From the NCBI GenBank assembly GCA_934277375.1, contig CAKQTZ010000003.1, forward strand, positions 248,001-312,000: 64,000 bases of DNA. Direction: 5' to 3'. The notes below the pieces were generated by a model, which had not been told where the DNA came from, made no database searches, and worked only from the letters and a program-made list of their open reading frames with translations. The stretch is from an uncultured Coprococcus sp. GTDB lineage: Bacteria; Bacillota; Clostridia; Lachnospirales; Lachnospiraceae. The stretch's first letter is position 1. Every line of letters begins with the position of its first letter. Positions 10,401 to 16,685 of this stretch are shown piece after piece. A program made the position numbers and the translations under genes.

Positions 10401-11259
10401 TATTTCCACCACTTATGCAAATGTTCATTTTATACCAGGTACATCTGTAACCATAGCCAATTCCAGAACCAAATTGGCTGCTGGCTGCAATATTTCCGCC
10501 TGTTATCTGAATTGTCATACCATAATTTGTTGCTGCTTTTCCATTTCCAATTCCGGCGCCTTCGAAATCCGCTGATGCTGTAATATTACCACCAGAAATA
10601 CTAATATTTCCCGCAGCATAATCATATGGCCCCCCGATTCCTGAAGCTCCTCCATAACCTTTTGCCGTTAATTTTCCACAGGATGCGTCACAGATATGGT
10701 CATCCTCATCTGAGTGTTCACACATAATTCTGAGTGTGTTATCGTTAAAATGTACTCCATCTGTCTTTCTTGCACTTGTTTTCTGTAATCCTGCATTTTC
10801 TGTTCCGCCAATCAGGATGTTATCTGTATGATCCGCTAATATAACCGTTATATCCGCTTCACTATTATGTTCAATCGTGAAAGCCGACTGATCAGTACCT
10901 GTACAATCAATATTCACACCAGCTAATGTAATGTTTGCCTTATCGCTGCTTGAATCAGAGTAGGCAACACATATGCGATCAGTCGTAGCTTTATTGGAAT
11001 CTGTATTTTTTATTGTAAGTGTTGCTGTACTTTTGACATTCAAAATGCGATTATCTTCATCAAACGAATAACATGATGAATCTCCAAGCACACTAAAATC
11101 TCCCGCCTCTAACCAATTTTCCTCATCCGCAACACTCTGCACCGGAACATTATTCCCAGCCATAGCGGTATATACTCCAGCATATGGCGCAGGCGACGTA
11201 ACCACCGCTGCAGCAAGCGCAATTATAATTCCCTTCTTAAATATTAATCCCTTTCTCAT
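4483..11259 (-). CDS. Giant secreted repeat protein (beta-helix, GLUG, LRR)
   Basis: A 2258-residue exported protein of unknown ligand. Residues 1-34 form a signal peptide (MRKGLIFKKG, hydrophobic core, AMA-G cleavage region). Residues ~206-323 hold four ISGGNI/ITGGN repeats with GIGxG turns, as in right-handed beta-helix proteins. A YDG-like domain lies at ~403-480. Seven or eight GLUG repeats (VGGVxGxNxGTITNCYNTGSVSG) span ~1050-1233. Ig-like/MBG-type repeats lie at ~1570-1900, CxxC modules near 883, 1338 and 2033, and a BspA-type leucine-rich repeat block at ~2170-2225. I see no LPXTG motif or membrane anchor at the C-terminus, so it is secreted or held non-covalently. The start has GGAGG 6-7 nt upstream. 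It follows a TetR gene by 19 bp and probably shares its promoter. An adhesin or glycan-binding role is an inference. Confidence 0.85.
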   Translation of the reverse strand: MRKGLIFKKGIIIALAAAVVTSPAPYAGVYTAMAGNNVPVQSVADEENWLEAGDFSVLGDSSCYSFDEDNRILNVKSTATLTIKNTDSNKATTDRICVAYSDSSSDKANITLAGVNIDCTGTDQSAFTIEHNSEADITVILADHTDNILIGGTENAGLQKTSARKTDGVHFNDNTLRIMCEHSDEDDHICDASCGKLTAKGYGGASGIGGPYDYAAGNISISGGNITASADFEGAGIGNGKAATNYGMTIQITGGNIAASSQFGSGIGYGYRCTWYKMNICISGGNIVATSAAKRCGEGIGGGDGKSSDHDANIKITGGSVNASSVKSQPTNEAGEKIYPLKVSNVTDDVTIDDETYSSRLKDADNNLYIWLTPGEHTVNGVKANYGVSKSGKLLYAPVKDDFTYTAPIALTYDKTAKAAAVGIKDDVPYTDKTITVKYVDGEGNELTEAPVNAGTYTVKVCMDEAADDHIAVEFELGSFTIKQAELDTSDIIKKREIPCKDNVHVVSDVELPDGWIWDSSCENTAISAGKSVEAAAIYNGDDKANYTDESRKVTVQIIRNAHKDEDMDGKCDLEECGKLLKAPQTLILYDNNNSSSKINVITNGKLQDDGVADNEDNIYQGTNWSYDSTKNQLLLKDSSIQSIECCDGDLTVLVSGENTISRQFDFSSDDGEHTLDIYSDNKGSLTVGEGIREDISGSGTINLNITGAVVKASDIYCKGNLTIENSDIDCNNDEFAIEAEGNIIITNGYVKAKSDTMMDAITSSKQISVADSQIVVESGNTNAGIYILKENITNSIIKEIWQENDSTMAKTSVYGSASLKADLIIASGESIDFKNGASITNLDKLIVNDDATILVDGAAHTHNTEGGIIYTWKDDTEHIKALACKDCPIGYVTEEIESHGDYENGFCICNNAYQPADLTTDKYDINEDGTKDAVYEISNAGQLYWFAGLVNGTLSGEAQNTSANAVLTADIVVNANVLKSDGTVNEGTFKKWTPITGSSNSTYSGIFDGQNHTISGLYFNQEDSYDVGLFGRNNGKIANAGILDSYFYGTSKVGGVCGNNYTGTITNCYNTGSVSGLGNLGGVNGCNTGIITNCYNTGNVSGSSGFVGGVSGYNSKGTIINSHNAGSVSGLEFVGGVSGINYTGSITDCYNIGNVSGSEGYVGGVNGYNDGGTITNSYNAGSVSGIERYVGGVNGRNKGTITNCYNTGSVSGTGVNIGGVIGGNESNATITSCYYDSTIYTGNAIGANDGTTEKVEGKTTEQYKTGEVAYLLQEGQTEETWGQTIGTDTYPVLRGAKVYKNNVYSGCNDLSDVVSVIYSNEDKPTYGDHDFVDGECVYCGKKAAATVTISGTTTYYQSLQDAIDYAGKMPGCVVTAMADMDDGKLNVDSSKADFTIDINGYVFSSGIAIKEGKITITDSRTGGDIADEIETYDNSTLTIEDVKISGDILSLGNLILNGGDLHLIIQESRKKIYFNNSDIKISEGIRISGDVSGDVLVVNAEPHNIIPMILNEFLVNLDNTYAVAGDGVALKKDWFTISATHCELDLTADIRDNKLKAGALLNDKVKVELEKDEALTYSGSELKPSLKLSYNRYKMDPIQLAEGTDYTVTYESNINVGTATAKVTGVGSYTGTKCITFDIATRKVADPVFDGLVKDYEYTGKAVKPEFTLKDGDRVIPQTEYEVSYSDNTEPGEGVITVTDKEGGNYEVSGQVTFNIVLAVPDVLDAPQATDITYDPSGKLENVTLSGGKVVGVTGDELTGAWTWTDNDIVPTVDNKGYEAIFTPDDQAHYKTVKATVCINVKKADISIIKVPAAGAIIYGDSLEKSALTGGQVCCGTDNKYTVSGAFSWKDKKQKPSVADSGKTKYMVVFTPDDIINYNTASCTVTLTVGKSVRTDVPGSSVKVPNTYKTVGRVSLPSGWSWTKADVGIALKAGTSVNATAVYTGTDSENYDKTSVTVSIYREKCTNGGIVYTSKGEKAPTCTSAGKGHVICSVCGDTIKTGVTVKATGHKWNSGKVTKKASYKSAGIKTYTCTKCKAVKTTSIPKLKPVDISKKASKVSVTGIKNKVYNGKKQTQTGLVVKCGKVKLKKNVDYTVSYTRNIKIGKATLVIRGKNAYTGTIRKTFVIKTVKGKVYTAGNFRYKITNARTDGKGEVTLIGTTYKKNNKAFKKLTVADTVSIGGVKFRITAIGAKAFSGYSHLKTVSITALKLKKVGTDAFRNTNSKLVFRLPNKKAASYKKLIKNGRPSKKAIYRITK
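7560..8140 (-). repeat. Tandem GLUG repeats within the giant gene
   Basis: Seven to eight in-frame units of about 27-29 codons, each of the form VGGVxGxNxxGTITNCYNxGxVSG. The units are similar at DNA level (recurring cacgcctcctac and ccactgac blocks), so the array could expand or contract by recombination. GLUG motifs are known from bacterial surface proteins and IgA peptidases. Confidence 0.85.
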
Positions 11260-11278
11260 ATCATTCCTCCGTTTCTAT

Positions 11279-11941
11279 TTAACCCTGTTCCTTTATCCCT
11301 TTTGTTGCATAATCAAGTATCATTTCCTTGATCATTATAAGCTCGTCTGTATAGTCCTTGTTGTCGTCCGATCCCCATATGAAGCCCTCCGCATAGTGGG
11401 CGCAGGCCGTCATCATGGAATGAACCGTTACTCGCATGAATTCCGCTTCAGGAATATCCGTCCGTATAGTTCTGTCCACCTTTGCCTTCTCGTACATCAT
11501 GTGAAGTCTGGTGTCCACCGAATACAGTGAACTGTGGAAATCAACAAGCTGATCATTATTCTTGCCCTCATGTGTCACATAATAGTTGAAGTTATCATTG
11601 TACTTGAGCAATGCCTTGTGATGCTGATACATATCTATATAGCTGTCCATGGTAAATATAAGCCTGTCTATAGCGGGTATGTCATGTACAGACGATATGG
11701 GTCTCCTCTCGTCCAGGCCATCCAGATACGTCTTCCACTGGTCTGCACATACAGCTATAACCAGCTCAAGCTTGCTTGGATAATATCTGAACAGCGTAGC
11801 GCGTCCTACATCGGCAGCCCTTGCGATATCGCCCATGCTCACCGCCTCGATCTTCCTTTCAACGAACAAATCAAATGCAACGTCAAGAATCTTCCGGTTG
11901 CGTTCATCCATTTTCTCTCTTAGCTTTTCCGGATCTCTCAT
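11279..11941 (-). CDS. TetR/AcrR family transcriptional regulator
   Basis: A 220-residue one-component repressor. Residues ~12-65 form the TetR_N helix-turn-helix: NRKILDVAFDLFVERKIEAVSMGDIARAADVGRATLFRYYPSK, with the typical T/S-hxxIAxxAxVxxxTLFRYYxxK pattern. The remaining ~150 residues are a helical ligand-binding/dimerisation domain with no recognisable ligand. It is first in a two-gene unit with the giant surface protein (19-bp gap). A strong promoter lies immediately upstream, with an 8-bp inverted repeat at the expected transcription start, which suggests autorepression and co-regulation of the surface protein. Confidence 0.92.
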   Translation of the reverse strand: MRDPEKLREKMDERNRKILDVAFDLFVERKIEAVSMGDIARAADVGRATLFRYYPSKLELVIAVCADQWKTYLDGLDERRPISSVHDIPAIDRLIFTMDSYIDMYQHHKALLKYNDNFNYYVTHEGKNNDQLVDFHSSLYSVDTRLHMMYEKAKVDRTIRTDIPEAEFMRVTVHSMMTACAHYAEGFIWGSDDNKDYTDELIMIKEMILDYATKGIKEQG

Positions 11942-11965
11942 ATATTTCTTTACACTCCAAAGTTA

Positions 11966-11992
11966 TATTGTGATACTCCCTGTCTCACAATA
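11966..11992. promoter_or_regulatory. Inverted repeat, candidate TetR operator
   Basis: TATTGTGA, 11 bp, TCACAATA: perfect 8-bp arms at 11966-11973 and 11985-11992. It begins 2 bp downstream of the -10 box and so covers the start of transcription, the usual position for TetR-family autorepression. Assignment to this TetR protein is an inference from position. Confidence 0.55.
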
Positions 11993-11994
11993 AC

Positions 11995-12023
11995 ATTATA
12001 CCTGTGCCCACAAAAATGGTCAA
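11995..12023 (-). promoter_or_regulatory. Promoter of tetR-giant surface protein unit
   Basis: TTGACC, exactly 17 bp, TATAAT on the minus strand: 5/6 and 6/6 matches to the vegetative consensus. The -10 is about 54 bp upstream of the TetR start codon. Confidence 0.75.
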
Positions 12024-12068
12024 GAAAAAATACCCTGTATTCTTTATCCTTAAATAATACGGGGTATT
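12022..12068 (-). terminator. Terminator after spoVFB
   Basis: Arms 12029-12041 and 12056-12068 form a 13-bp stem with one G-T pair (AATACCCTGTATT type), followed on the minus strand by TTTTTT. It ends the dipicolinate synthase transcript just before the tetR promoter. Confidence 0.75.
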
Positions 12069-12089
12069 TACATTATCAGGTGTAATAAA

Positions 12090-12671
12090 CTATTTTATGA
12101 GAACCGGCTGGATCTGTCTGCCCTCAAGCGCCTCCTCTATGGTAGCTGGAATCAGATCAAGCCTGCTTATGAGTGAGTTAGGCTTCTTTATACAGTTATC
12201 CTGCTCAAATGGTACAAAATATATATTTTTCATATTCATGAGCTGACCGATATTTTTGAAATTCATACCCATGGCGTCGTTTGTGGATACCGATATTATA
12301 AGCGGCTTATTGTTCCTCAGGTGAGCCTTTGCCGCCATGAGAACTGACGTATCGGTAATACCATTTGTCAGCTTGGCTATGGTATTGCCTGTACACGGAG
12401 CAATCACAAGGGCATCCAGATATCCTTTAGGGCCTATCGGTTCGGCCTCCTGGATCGTATATATTCCTTTTCGTCCAGCTATCTCCTCAACGTCATTCAC
12501 GAATTTGTCAGCTTCTCCAAACCTTGTATCGTACTTTGCTGAGTGGGATGAAAATATTGGATATATGTTCATCCCCATCTCAACCATCTTCTTAATTTCT
12601 ATTTTTATTTTATCAAAAGTACAAAATGAACCGGTTATAGCCACGCCTATATTGCACTTTGATAAACTCAT
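12090..12671 (-). CDS. spoVFB: Dipicolinate synthase subunit B
   Basis: The flavoprotein-like subunit of dipicolinate synthase, which with SpoVFA oxidises dihydrodipicolinate to dipicolinic acid in the mother cell; the product is loaded into the spore core with Ca2+ for heat resistance. It is 193 residues, the usual size. Visible are the N-terminal GVAITGSFCTF strand-loop, the APCTGNTIAKLTNGITD segment typical of the flavoprotein/DpaB fold, and the family-typical SVSTNDAMG. It starts 11 bp after spoVFA with no terminator between them, so they are co-transcribed. Not all sporulating Clostridia carry spoVF (some use an EtfA-type alternative), so its presence is informative. Confidence 0.93.
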   Translation of the reverse strand: MSLSKCNIGVAITGSFCTFDKIKIEIKKMVEMGMNIYPIFSSHSAKYDTRFGEADKFVNDVEEIAGRKGIYTIQEAEPIGPKGYLDALVIAPCTGNTIAKLTNGITDTSVLMAAKAHLRNNKPLIISVSTNDAMGMNFKNIGQLMNMKNIYFVPFEQDNCIKKPNSLISRLDLIPATIEEALEGRQIQPVLIK

Positions 12672-12682
12672 GTTTTAATCTC

Positions 12683-13597
12683 CTATCTATTAAAATCCGA
12701 TACCGCCTTGATGGCTGCATCAGCAAGAATGATTCCCGATGATCTCGGCGACAGTTTTCCTGGTATTCCAAGGCTATGTCTGTATGGAATATCATGTTCT
12801 TTACAGAATTCAAAATCAACGCCACCAGGCATGGATGCCAGATCAACGACCACAGCATAACTTCCAAGCAGAGTCAGGATATCCTCGCATACAACCATGG
12901 CAGGGACTGTGTTAAAACAGAAATCAACCCCTGATAATACATGTTCATATAAAGGCACATCCTCAAACGACATCACTTTATATCCACAAAGTGCAGCGTC
13001 ATTTCTCTGTTTAGGGCGTCTTGCCATGATTATGACATCTGCGCCCCATGCAGAAAGCCTCCTGGCAAGAGCCTTAGCGCATTTGCCGAAACCTGTTACA
13101 AGGCATACACTGCCGTCTATATTTATGTCTGACAACTCTTCCGCATCACATATCGCCCCCTCTGCAGTGGCAACAGCATTTCTCTCTGCCACGATATCAT
13201 CTGCAAGAAAATCAAATATATAAGGACCATTTTCCGTTTTATCAGGCATATATTTTGCTATGCCTCCCCCGAACACCATATCAAATTCTCCGCTGCACTC
13301 AATGACACTGTTCACTGTGAGCAGCGTCCTGCCATTTATAAACTCTCCATCCCTCGTAACCGGAACCGGAAGCACCATCGCTTTACAGCCGCAGTTTGAA
13401 GATGAAGCACATTCACCCTCGATCAGTCTCCGAAATCCGACACCCGAAGCCCCTGATATTATAGTAACTGACGAATGTCTAAGCAGGTCAGCATCATATG
13501 GGTCAAAATGATACACATTCTCTCCTGTTCCTGCCAGCACCAGAGACATATAGCAGCTTCTTCTGTCACCGCCAACCACATAGTATACACAATCCAT
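12683..13597 (-). CDS. spoVFA: Dipicolinate synthase subunit A
   Basis: The catalytic, NAD(P)-dependent subunit of dipicolinate synthase, acting with SpoVFB late in sporulation in the mother cell. It has 304 residues, with an N-terminal GGDRRSCYMSLVLAGTGENV segment and a Rossmann motif VTGFGKCAKALARRLSAWGADV at ~155-177, as in the family. The ATG at 13597 has a GGGCGG box about 10 nt upstream. A sigma-K-type promoter lies about 34 bp upstream of the start, overlapping the end of the preceding carboxypeptidase gene. That matches the known sigma-K control of spoVF in Bacillus subtilis. Confidence 0.94.
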   Translation of the reverse strand: MDCVYYVVGGDRRSCYMSLVLAGTGENVYHFDPYDADLLRHSSVTIISGASGVGFRRLIEGECASSSNCGCKAMVLPVPVTRDGEFINGRTLLTVNSVIECSGEFDMVFGGGIAKYMPDKTENGPYIFDFLADDIVAERNAVATAEGAICDAEELSDINIDGSVCLVTGFGKCAKALARRLSAWGADVIIMARRPKQRNDAALCGYKVMSFEDVPLYEHVLSGVDFCFNTVPAMVVCEDILTLLGSYAVVVDLASMPGGVDFEFCKEHDIPYRHSLGIPGKLSPRSSGIILADAAIKAVSDFNR

Positions 13598-13630
13598 ACT
13601 TGATGCACCGCCCTTATATCATTGATAATT

Positions 13631-13657
13631 TAAGATATGCAGCAGATAAAACAATGT
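13631..13657 (-). promoter_or_regulatory. Sigma-K type promoter of spoVFAB
   Basis: On the minus strand: AC, 16 bp, CATATCTTA. This matches the established sigma-K consensus (AC, 16-17 bp, CATAnnnTA) at every fixed position, and the downstream gene is a known sigma-K target in Bacillus. The pattern has few fixed bases, so a chance match is possible, but the position is right. Confidence 0.65.
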
Positions 13658-14976
13658 TACATCATCGCCTGTTTTATTATCCTTATTATCTCATCCCTGA
13701 GCGTTACATCGCCTACTGAATCACCTATACAAATTGGTTCTATATCTATAAGTTTTTCTCCGTCATAAATCTCAATATATCCCACAATCTCCCCGGCATA
13801 TATCGGAGCTTTCACCTCTTCTATTGTATTGAAAATATAATGTATATCCGCACCTGCAGAAGCGTATCTGAAAATAGAATCACACATCGTATTTGTCTGA
13901 TCCGATCCTGCTGAAACCGATGAATAGACCAGATTTACATCTGGAGTATCCGTTATTGCTATATCACTATAAGAGATATTTTCTCCCGCATATGCCATAA
14001 GCTTTCTGGAATCTTTCCATTTGTAAGTTTTGTTGTTCGGCCAGCCACAGCCCAGAAGTGCCCATATATATGTATGTCCGTTCTGTGTGCCAGCTCCCAC
14101 ATAACAGTAACCTGCATCACAGGTAAATCCGGTTTTTCCCGATACGGCACCGTCCATCATATTTAAGAAAGCATTGTGATTCACACAGGTAAATACCCTC
14201 TGGCCGGTATCATCCCTGAATGTGTAAGAATTTGTCTGGGTTATTTTAAGAAATTGTTTTAGGCAAGGTGACACCAGAACGCAATACCTCATGATTCTGG
14301 CGAGATCCTCTGCAGATGTTCCATGAACTCCCACATCGTCCTGTGCATCAAGTCCATTGGGAGTAATAAAATATGTATTAAGACAGCCTATCTCTCGGGC
14401 TTTTTTGTTCATCATATCGGCGAATCCCTGCACTGTTCCGCCTATATGTTCAGCTATGACAACAGCAGCGTCATTGTAGCTTTCCAGCATCATCGCATAA
14501 AGCATATCTTCAAGACTGTATACTTCTCCCTCACGGGCTCCGAGCCGGACTTCCGGCATCTTGGCGGCATATGACGACACTGTAACCTTATCACCTAAGT
14601 TTCCACACTCAAGAGCAATGATACAGGTAAGGATCTTGGTGGTGCTGGCGTTCGGTCTGTGTTCACCGCAGTTCTTGTCGTACAGGACAGCCCCGGTATC
14701 TCCATCTATAAGCACTGCATTCCTTGCATACAGATCCATACCTTCGGCTGCCATCGTCTGAATATCCTGTTCCGCAGCACTCAAGACACCATGCATCAAT
14801 TCACTTCGGTATCCATTTTTGAATGAAATTACATTTGTATGTATATCAGAAATACCTGTACATATGTATTGCAACATTATAGCCAGTATCATCATGCACG
14901 ATATCGCAATAGCTGTACATTTACTGTTTATTATCTTATGTATATTTTTTCCATGTATATACATATATTTCCCCAT
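13657..14976 (-). CDS. D-alanyl-D-alanine carboxypeptidase (DacB/DacF-like)
   Basis: A penicillin-binding, serine-type D,D-carboxypeptidase that trims the terminal D-Ala from peptidoglycan stem peptides on the outer face of the membrane. It has 439 residues. A signal or anchor hydrophobic segment lies at ~20-40, the SxxK motif STTK at 111-114, the SxN motif SYN near 170 and KTG (SGKTGF) near 275, followed by a PBP5-type C-terminal beta domain. It lies directly downstream of scpA-scpB. In Bacillus subtilis scpA-scpB is followed by ypuI and dacB, the sigma-E cortex carboxypeptidase, so a spore-cortex role is plausible but inferred. A start at Met5 (14964) has GGGGAA upstream and is an alternative. 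Confidence 0.9.
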   Translation of the reverse strand: MGKYMYIHGKNIHKIINSKCTAIAISCMMILAIMLQYICTGISDIHTNVISFKNGYRSELMHGVLSAAEQDIQTMAAEGMDLYARNAVLIDGDTGAVLYDKNCGEHRPNASTTKILTCIIALECGNLGDKVTVSSYAAKMPEVRLGAREGEVYSLEDMLYAMMLESYNDAAVVIAEHIGGTVQGFADMMNKKAREIGCLNTYFITPNGLDAQDDVGVHGTSAEDLARIMRYCVLVSPCLKQFLKITQTNSYTFRDDTGQRVFTCVNHNAFLNMMDGAVSGKTGFTCDAGYCYVGAGTQNGHTYIWALLGCGWPNNKTYKWKDSRKLMAYAGENISYSDIAITDTPDVNLVYSSVSAGSDQTNTMCDSIFRYASAGADIHYIFNTIEEVKAPIYAGEIVGYIEIYDGEKLIDIEPICIGDSVGDVTLRDEIIRIIKQAMM

Positions 14977-15024
14977 ATTACCAGTCTTGATATTATATTA
15001 TCATGGGGGCTTAATAATTCCTTT

Positions 15025-15750
15025 TTATTCCTCTGAAGTCATATCTACACTGAGTGTAAAATCAGCTTCCTCCAAAGCTTCTTTCTTAAAGTCTTCTATC
15101 TTGTCAGGACTTATAAGCGGAAGATCATTGGTTGATGACACGCCAAAGCATCTCAGGAACTCCTCTGTAGTTCCGAACATGATGGGACGTCCAGGAGCAT
15201 CCAGTCTGCCTACCTCCTGAACCAGATTATATTCTATAAGTTTATTGATAGCATGTACACATGACACGCCTCTTATGGCCTCTATCTCCGGTCTTGTGAT
15301 AGGCTGCTTATACGCAATGATAGACAGTGTCTCCAGAACAACATCGGTAAGCGAGAGCTTTTTCGGAGTGTTCACTATCTTCGCCAGGACCCCGTAATAC
15401 TCATTACGTGTACATAATTGAAGAGAACCATCCAGATCTATAATCTTTATACCTCTGTCACTGCTGTTATAGTTATAGACCACTGTTTCAAGCTGCTTGA
15501 TGAGCTGTTTTTTGTCCATCTCAAGAGCCGATGCAAGCCTGTCCACGGATACTGATTCACCGACTGAAAATAGGATAGCCTCAAGAGCCGATGTCAGATA
15601 ATCGTCGCTGTACTCTTTGAACTGCGGCTCTTCTGTCTCCTGTCCGCTATCGATAGAATCTCCGTCAGAAATCTCAGCGTTGTCCATATTATCATCAGAA
15701 ATAATCTCCGATTCTTTTATATCTTCATTCTGTATATCTTCGTTGTTCAT
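15025..15750 (-). CDS. scpB: Segregation and condensation protein B
   Basis: A winged-helix partner of SMC-ScpA in the bacterial condensin complex, needed for chromosome compaction and segregation. It has 241 residues. An acidic low-complexity N-terminal tail of ~45 residues (many D and E) precedes the two winged-helix domains; the family-typical stretch LSLTDVVLETLSIIAYKQPITRPEIEAIRGV is at ~135-165 and the tail carries PGRPIMFGTTEEFL. The acidic tail is longer than in Bacillus ScpB. It begins 16 bp after scpA and is clearly one operon with it. Confidence 0.95.
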   Translation of the reverse strand: MNNEDIQNEDIKESEIISDDNMDNAEISDGDSIDSGQETEEPQFKEYSDDYLTSALEAILFSVGESVSVDRLASALEMDKKQLIKQLETVVYNYNSSDRGIKIIDLDGSLQLCTRNEYYGVLAKIVNTPKKLSLTDVVLETLSIIAYKQPITRPEIEAIRGVSCVHAINKLIEYNLVQEVGRLDAPGRPIMFGTTEEFLRCFGVSSTNDLPLISPDKIEDFKKEALEEADFTLSVDMTSEE

Positions 15751-15766
15751 TGTTACCCCTTCTCAT

Positions 15767-16525
15767 CTATATGGTATCAAGGGAATCTATTATTATCTCC
15801 CCGAATATCTCGTCCTGCCTGATGGTTATGGCTCCGATCTTCATAAGCTCAAGTATGGCAAGAAATGTCACTATAATATTCATCTTTGATGCCTGCATCT
15901 CAAGCAGTGTTCTGAAATTTATTCCCTCAAGACCCCTGACCTGTTCTCTGACCTCAGCCATCTTCTCCTCGAGCGATATCTCCTCACGCTCTATCTCTTT
16001 AAATTTGCTTCGAATCGGATCAACCTTATCCACCTGCTTACGCATAACTGATTTAAAGATCTCATTCAGCTTCTGAAGATCTATATCTGCCTTCGATATG
16101 AGCTCATATGGATCCACTTCCTGTTTTACATTTTTTACCTCTGCCGGTATAGACGCTTTTTTAAAAAATGCTTTGTTGCCCTCAAGCTCCAGATCCTTCA
16201 GTTCACTGGCTGCATATTTGTACATTTTGTATTCAAGGAGTCTTCTTACAAGTTCTTCTCTCGGATCCTCATCTTCCTCCGGAGCTTCCTCATCCTTAGG
16301 CAGCAGCATCTTGGACTTTATCCTGATAAGAGTAGCCGCCATAACAAGGAACTCACTCATTACATCGAGATTCTCCTCTTCCATATTATTTACATAGTCC
16401 AGATACTGCTCTGTAATACTGACAATAGGAATGTCGTATATATTAACTTTATTTTTCTCTATCAAATGCAGCAGAAGATCCAATGGACCTTCAAATACAT
16501 TCAGTTTTACATCTATTGCAGACAT
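15767..16525 (-). CDS. scpA: Segregation and condensation protein A
   Basis: The kleisin subunit that bridges the SMC heads in bacterial condensin. It has 252 residues. The N-terminal FEGPLDLLLHLIEKNKVNIYDIPIVSITEQYLDYV is the hallmark ScpA helix bundle that contacts SMC; an acidic linker (EAPEEDEDPREE) follows, and a C-terminal winged helix binds the SMC cap. It is the first gene of the scpA-scpB-carboxypeptidase unit; upstream is the terminator of spoIVA. Confidence 0.96.
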   Translation of the reverse strand: MSAIDVKLNVFEGPLDLLLHLIEKNKVNIYDIPIVSITEQYLDYVNNMEEENLDVMSEFLVMAATLIRIKSKMLLPKDEEAPEEDEDPREELVRRLLEYKMYKYAASELKDLELEGNKAFFKKASIPAEVKNVKQEVDPYELISKADIDLQKLNEIFKSVMRKQVDKVDPIRSKFKEIEREEISLEEKMAEVREQVRGLEGINFRTLLEMQASKMNIIVTFLAILELMKIGAITIRQDEIFGEIIIDSLDTI

Positions 16526-16621
16526 ATGTCCGTCTCCATCCCTTTAATATAAGCATTAAAAAGCCGGTCTTAAGAAAATCTTTCCAGCCATCCGGCTGCA
16601 GGTTCCAAAATCCGTACATGT

Positions 16622-16660
16622 AAAATGCCTAAGACCCTTTCAACGCCTTAGACATTTTAA
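16622..16660 (-). terminator. Imperfect hairpin after spoIVA
   Basis: AAAATG-C-CTAAG pairs with CTTAG-A-CATTTT across a 13-nt loop, an 11-bp stem with one mismatch between spoIVA and scpA. The U-rich side is part of the stem itself, so this is a weaker terminator candidate. Confidence 0.45.
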
Positions 16661-16685
16661 CATAGCACACACTGAATATGCAATC

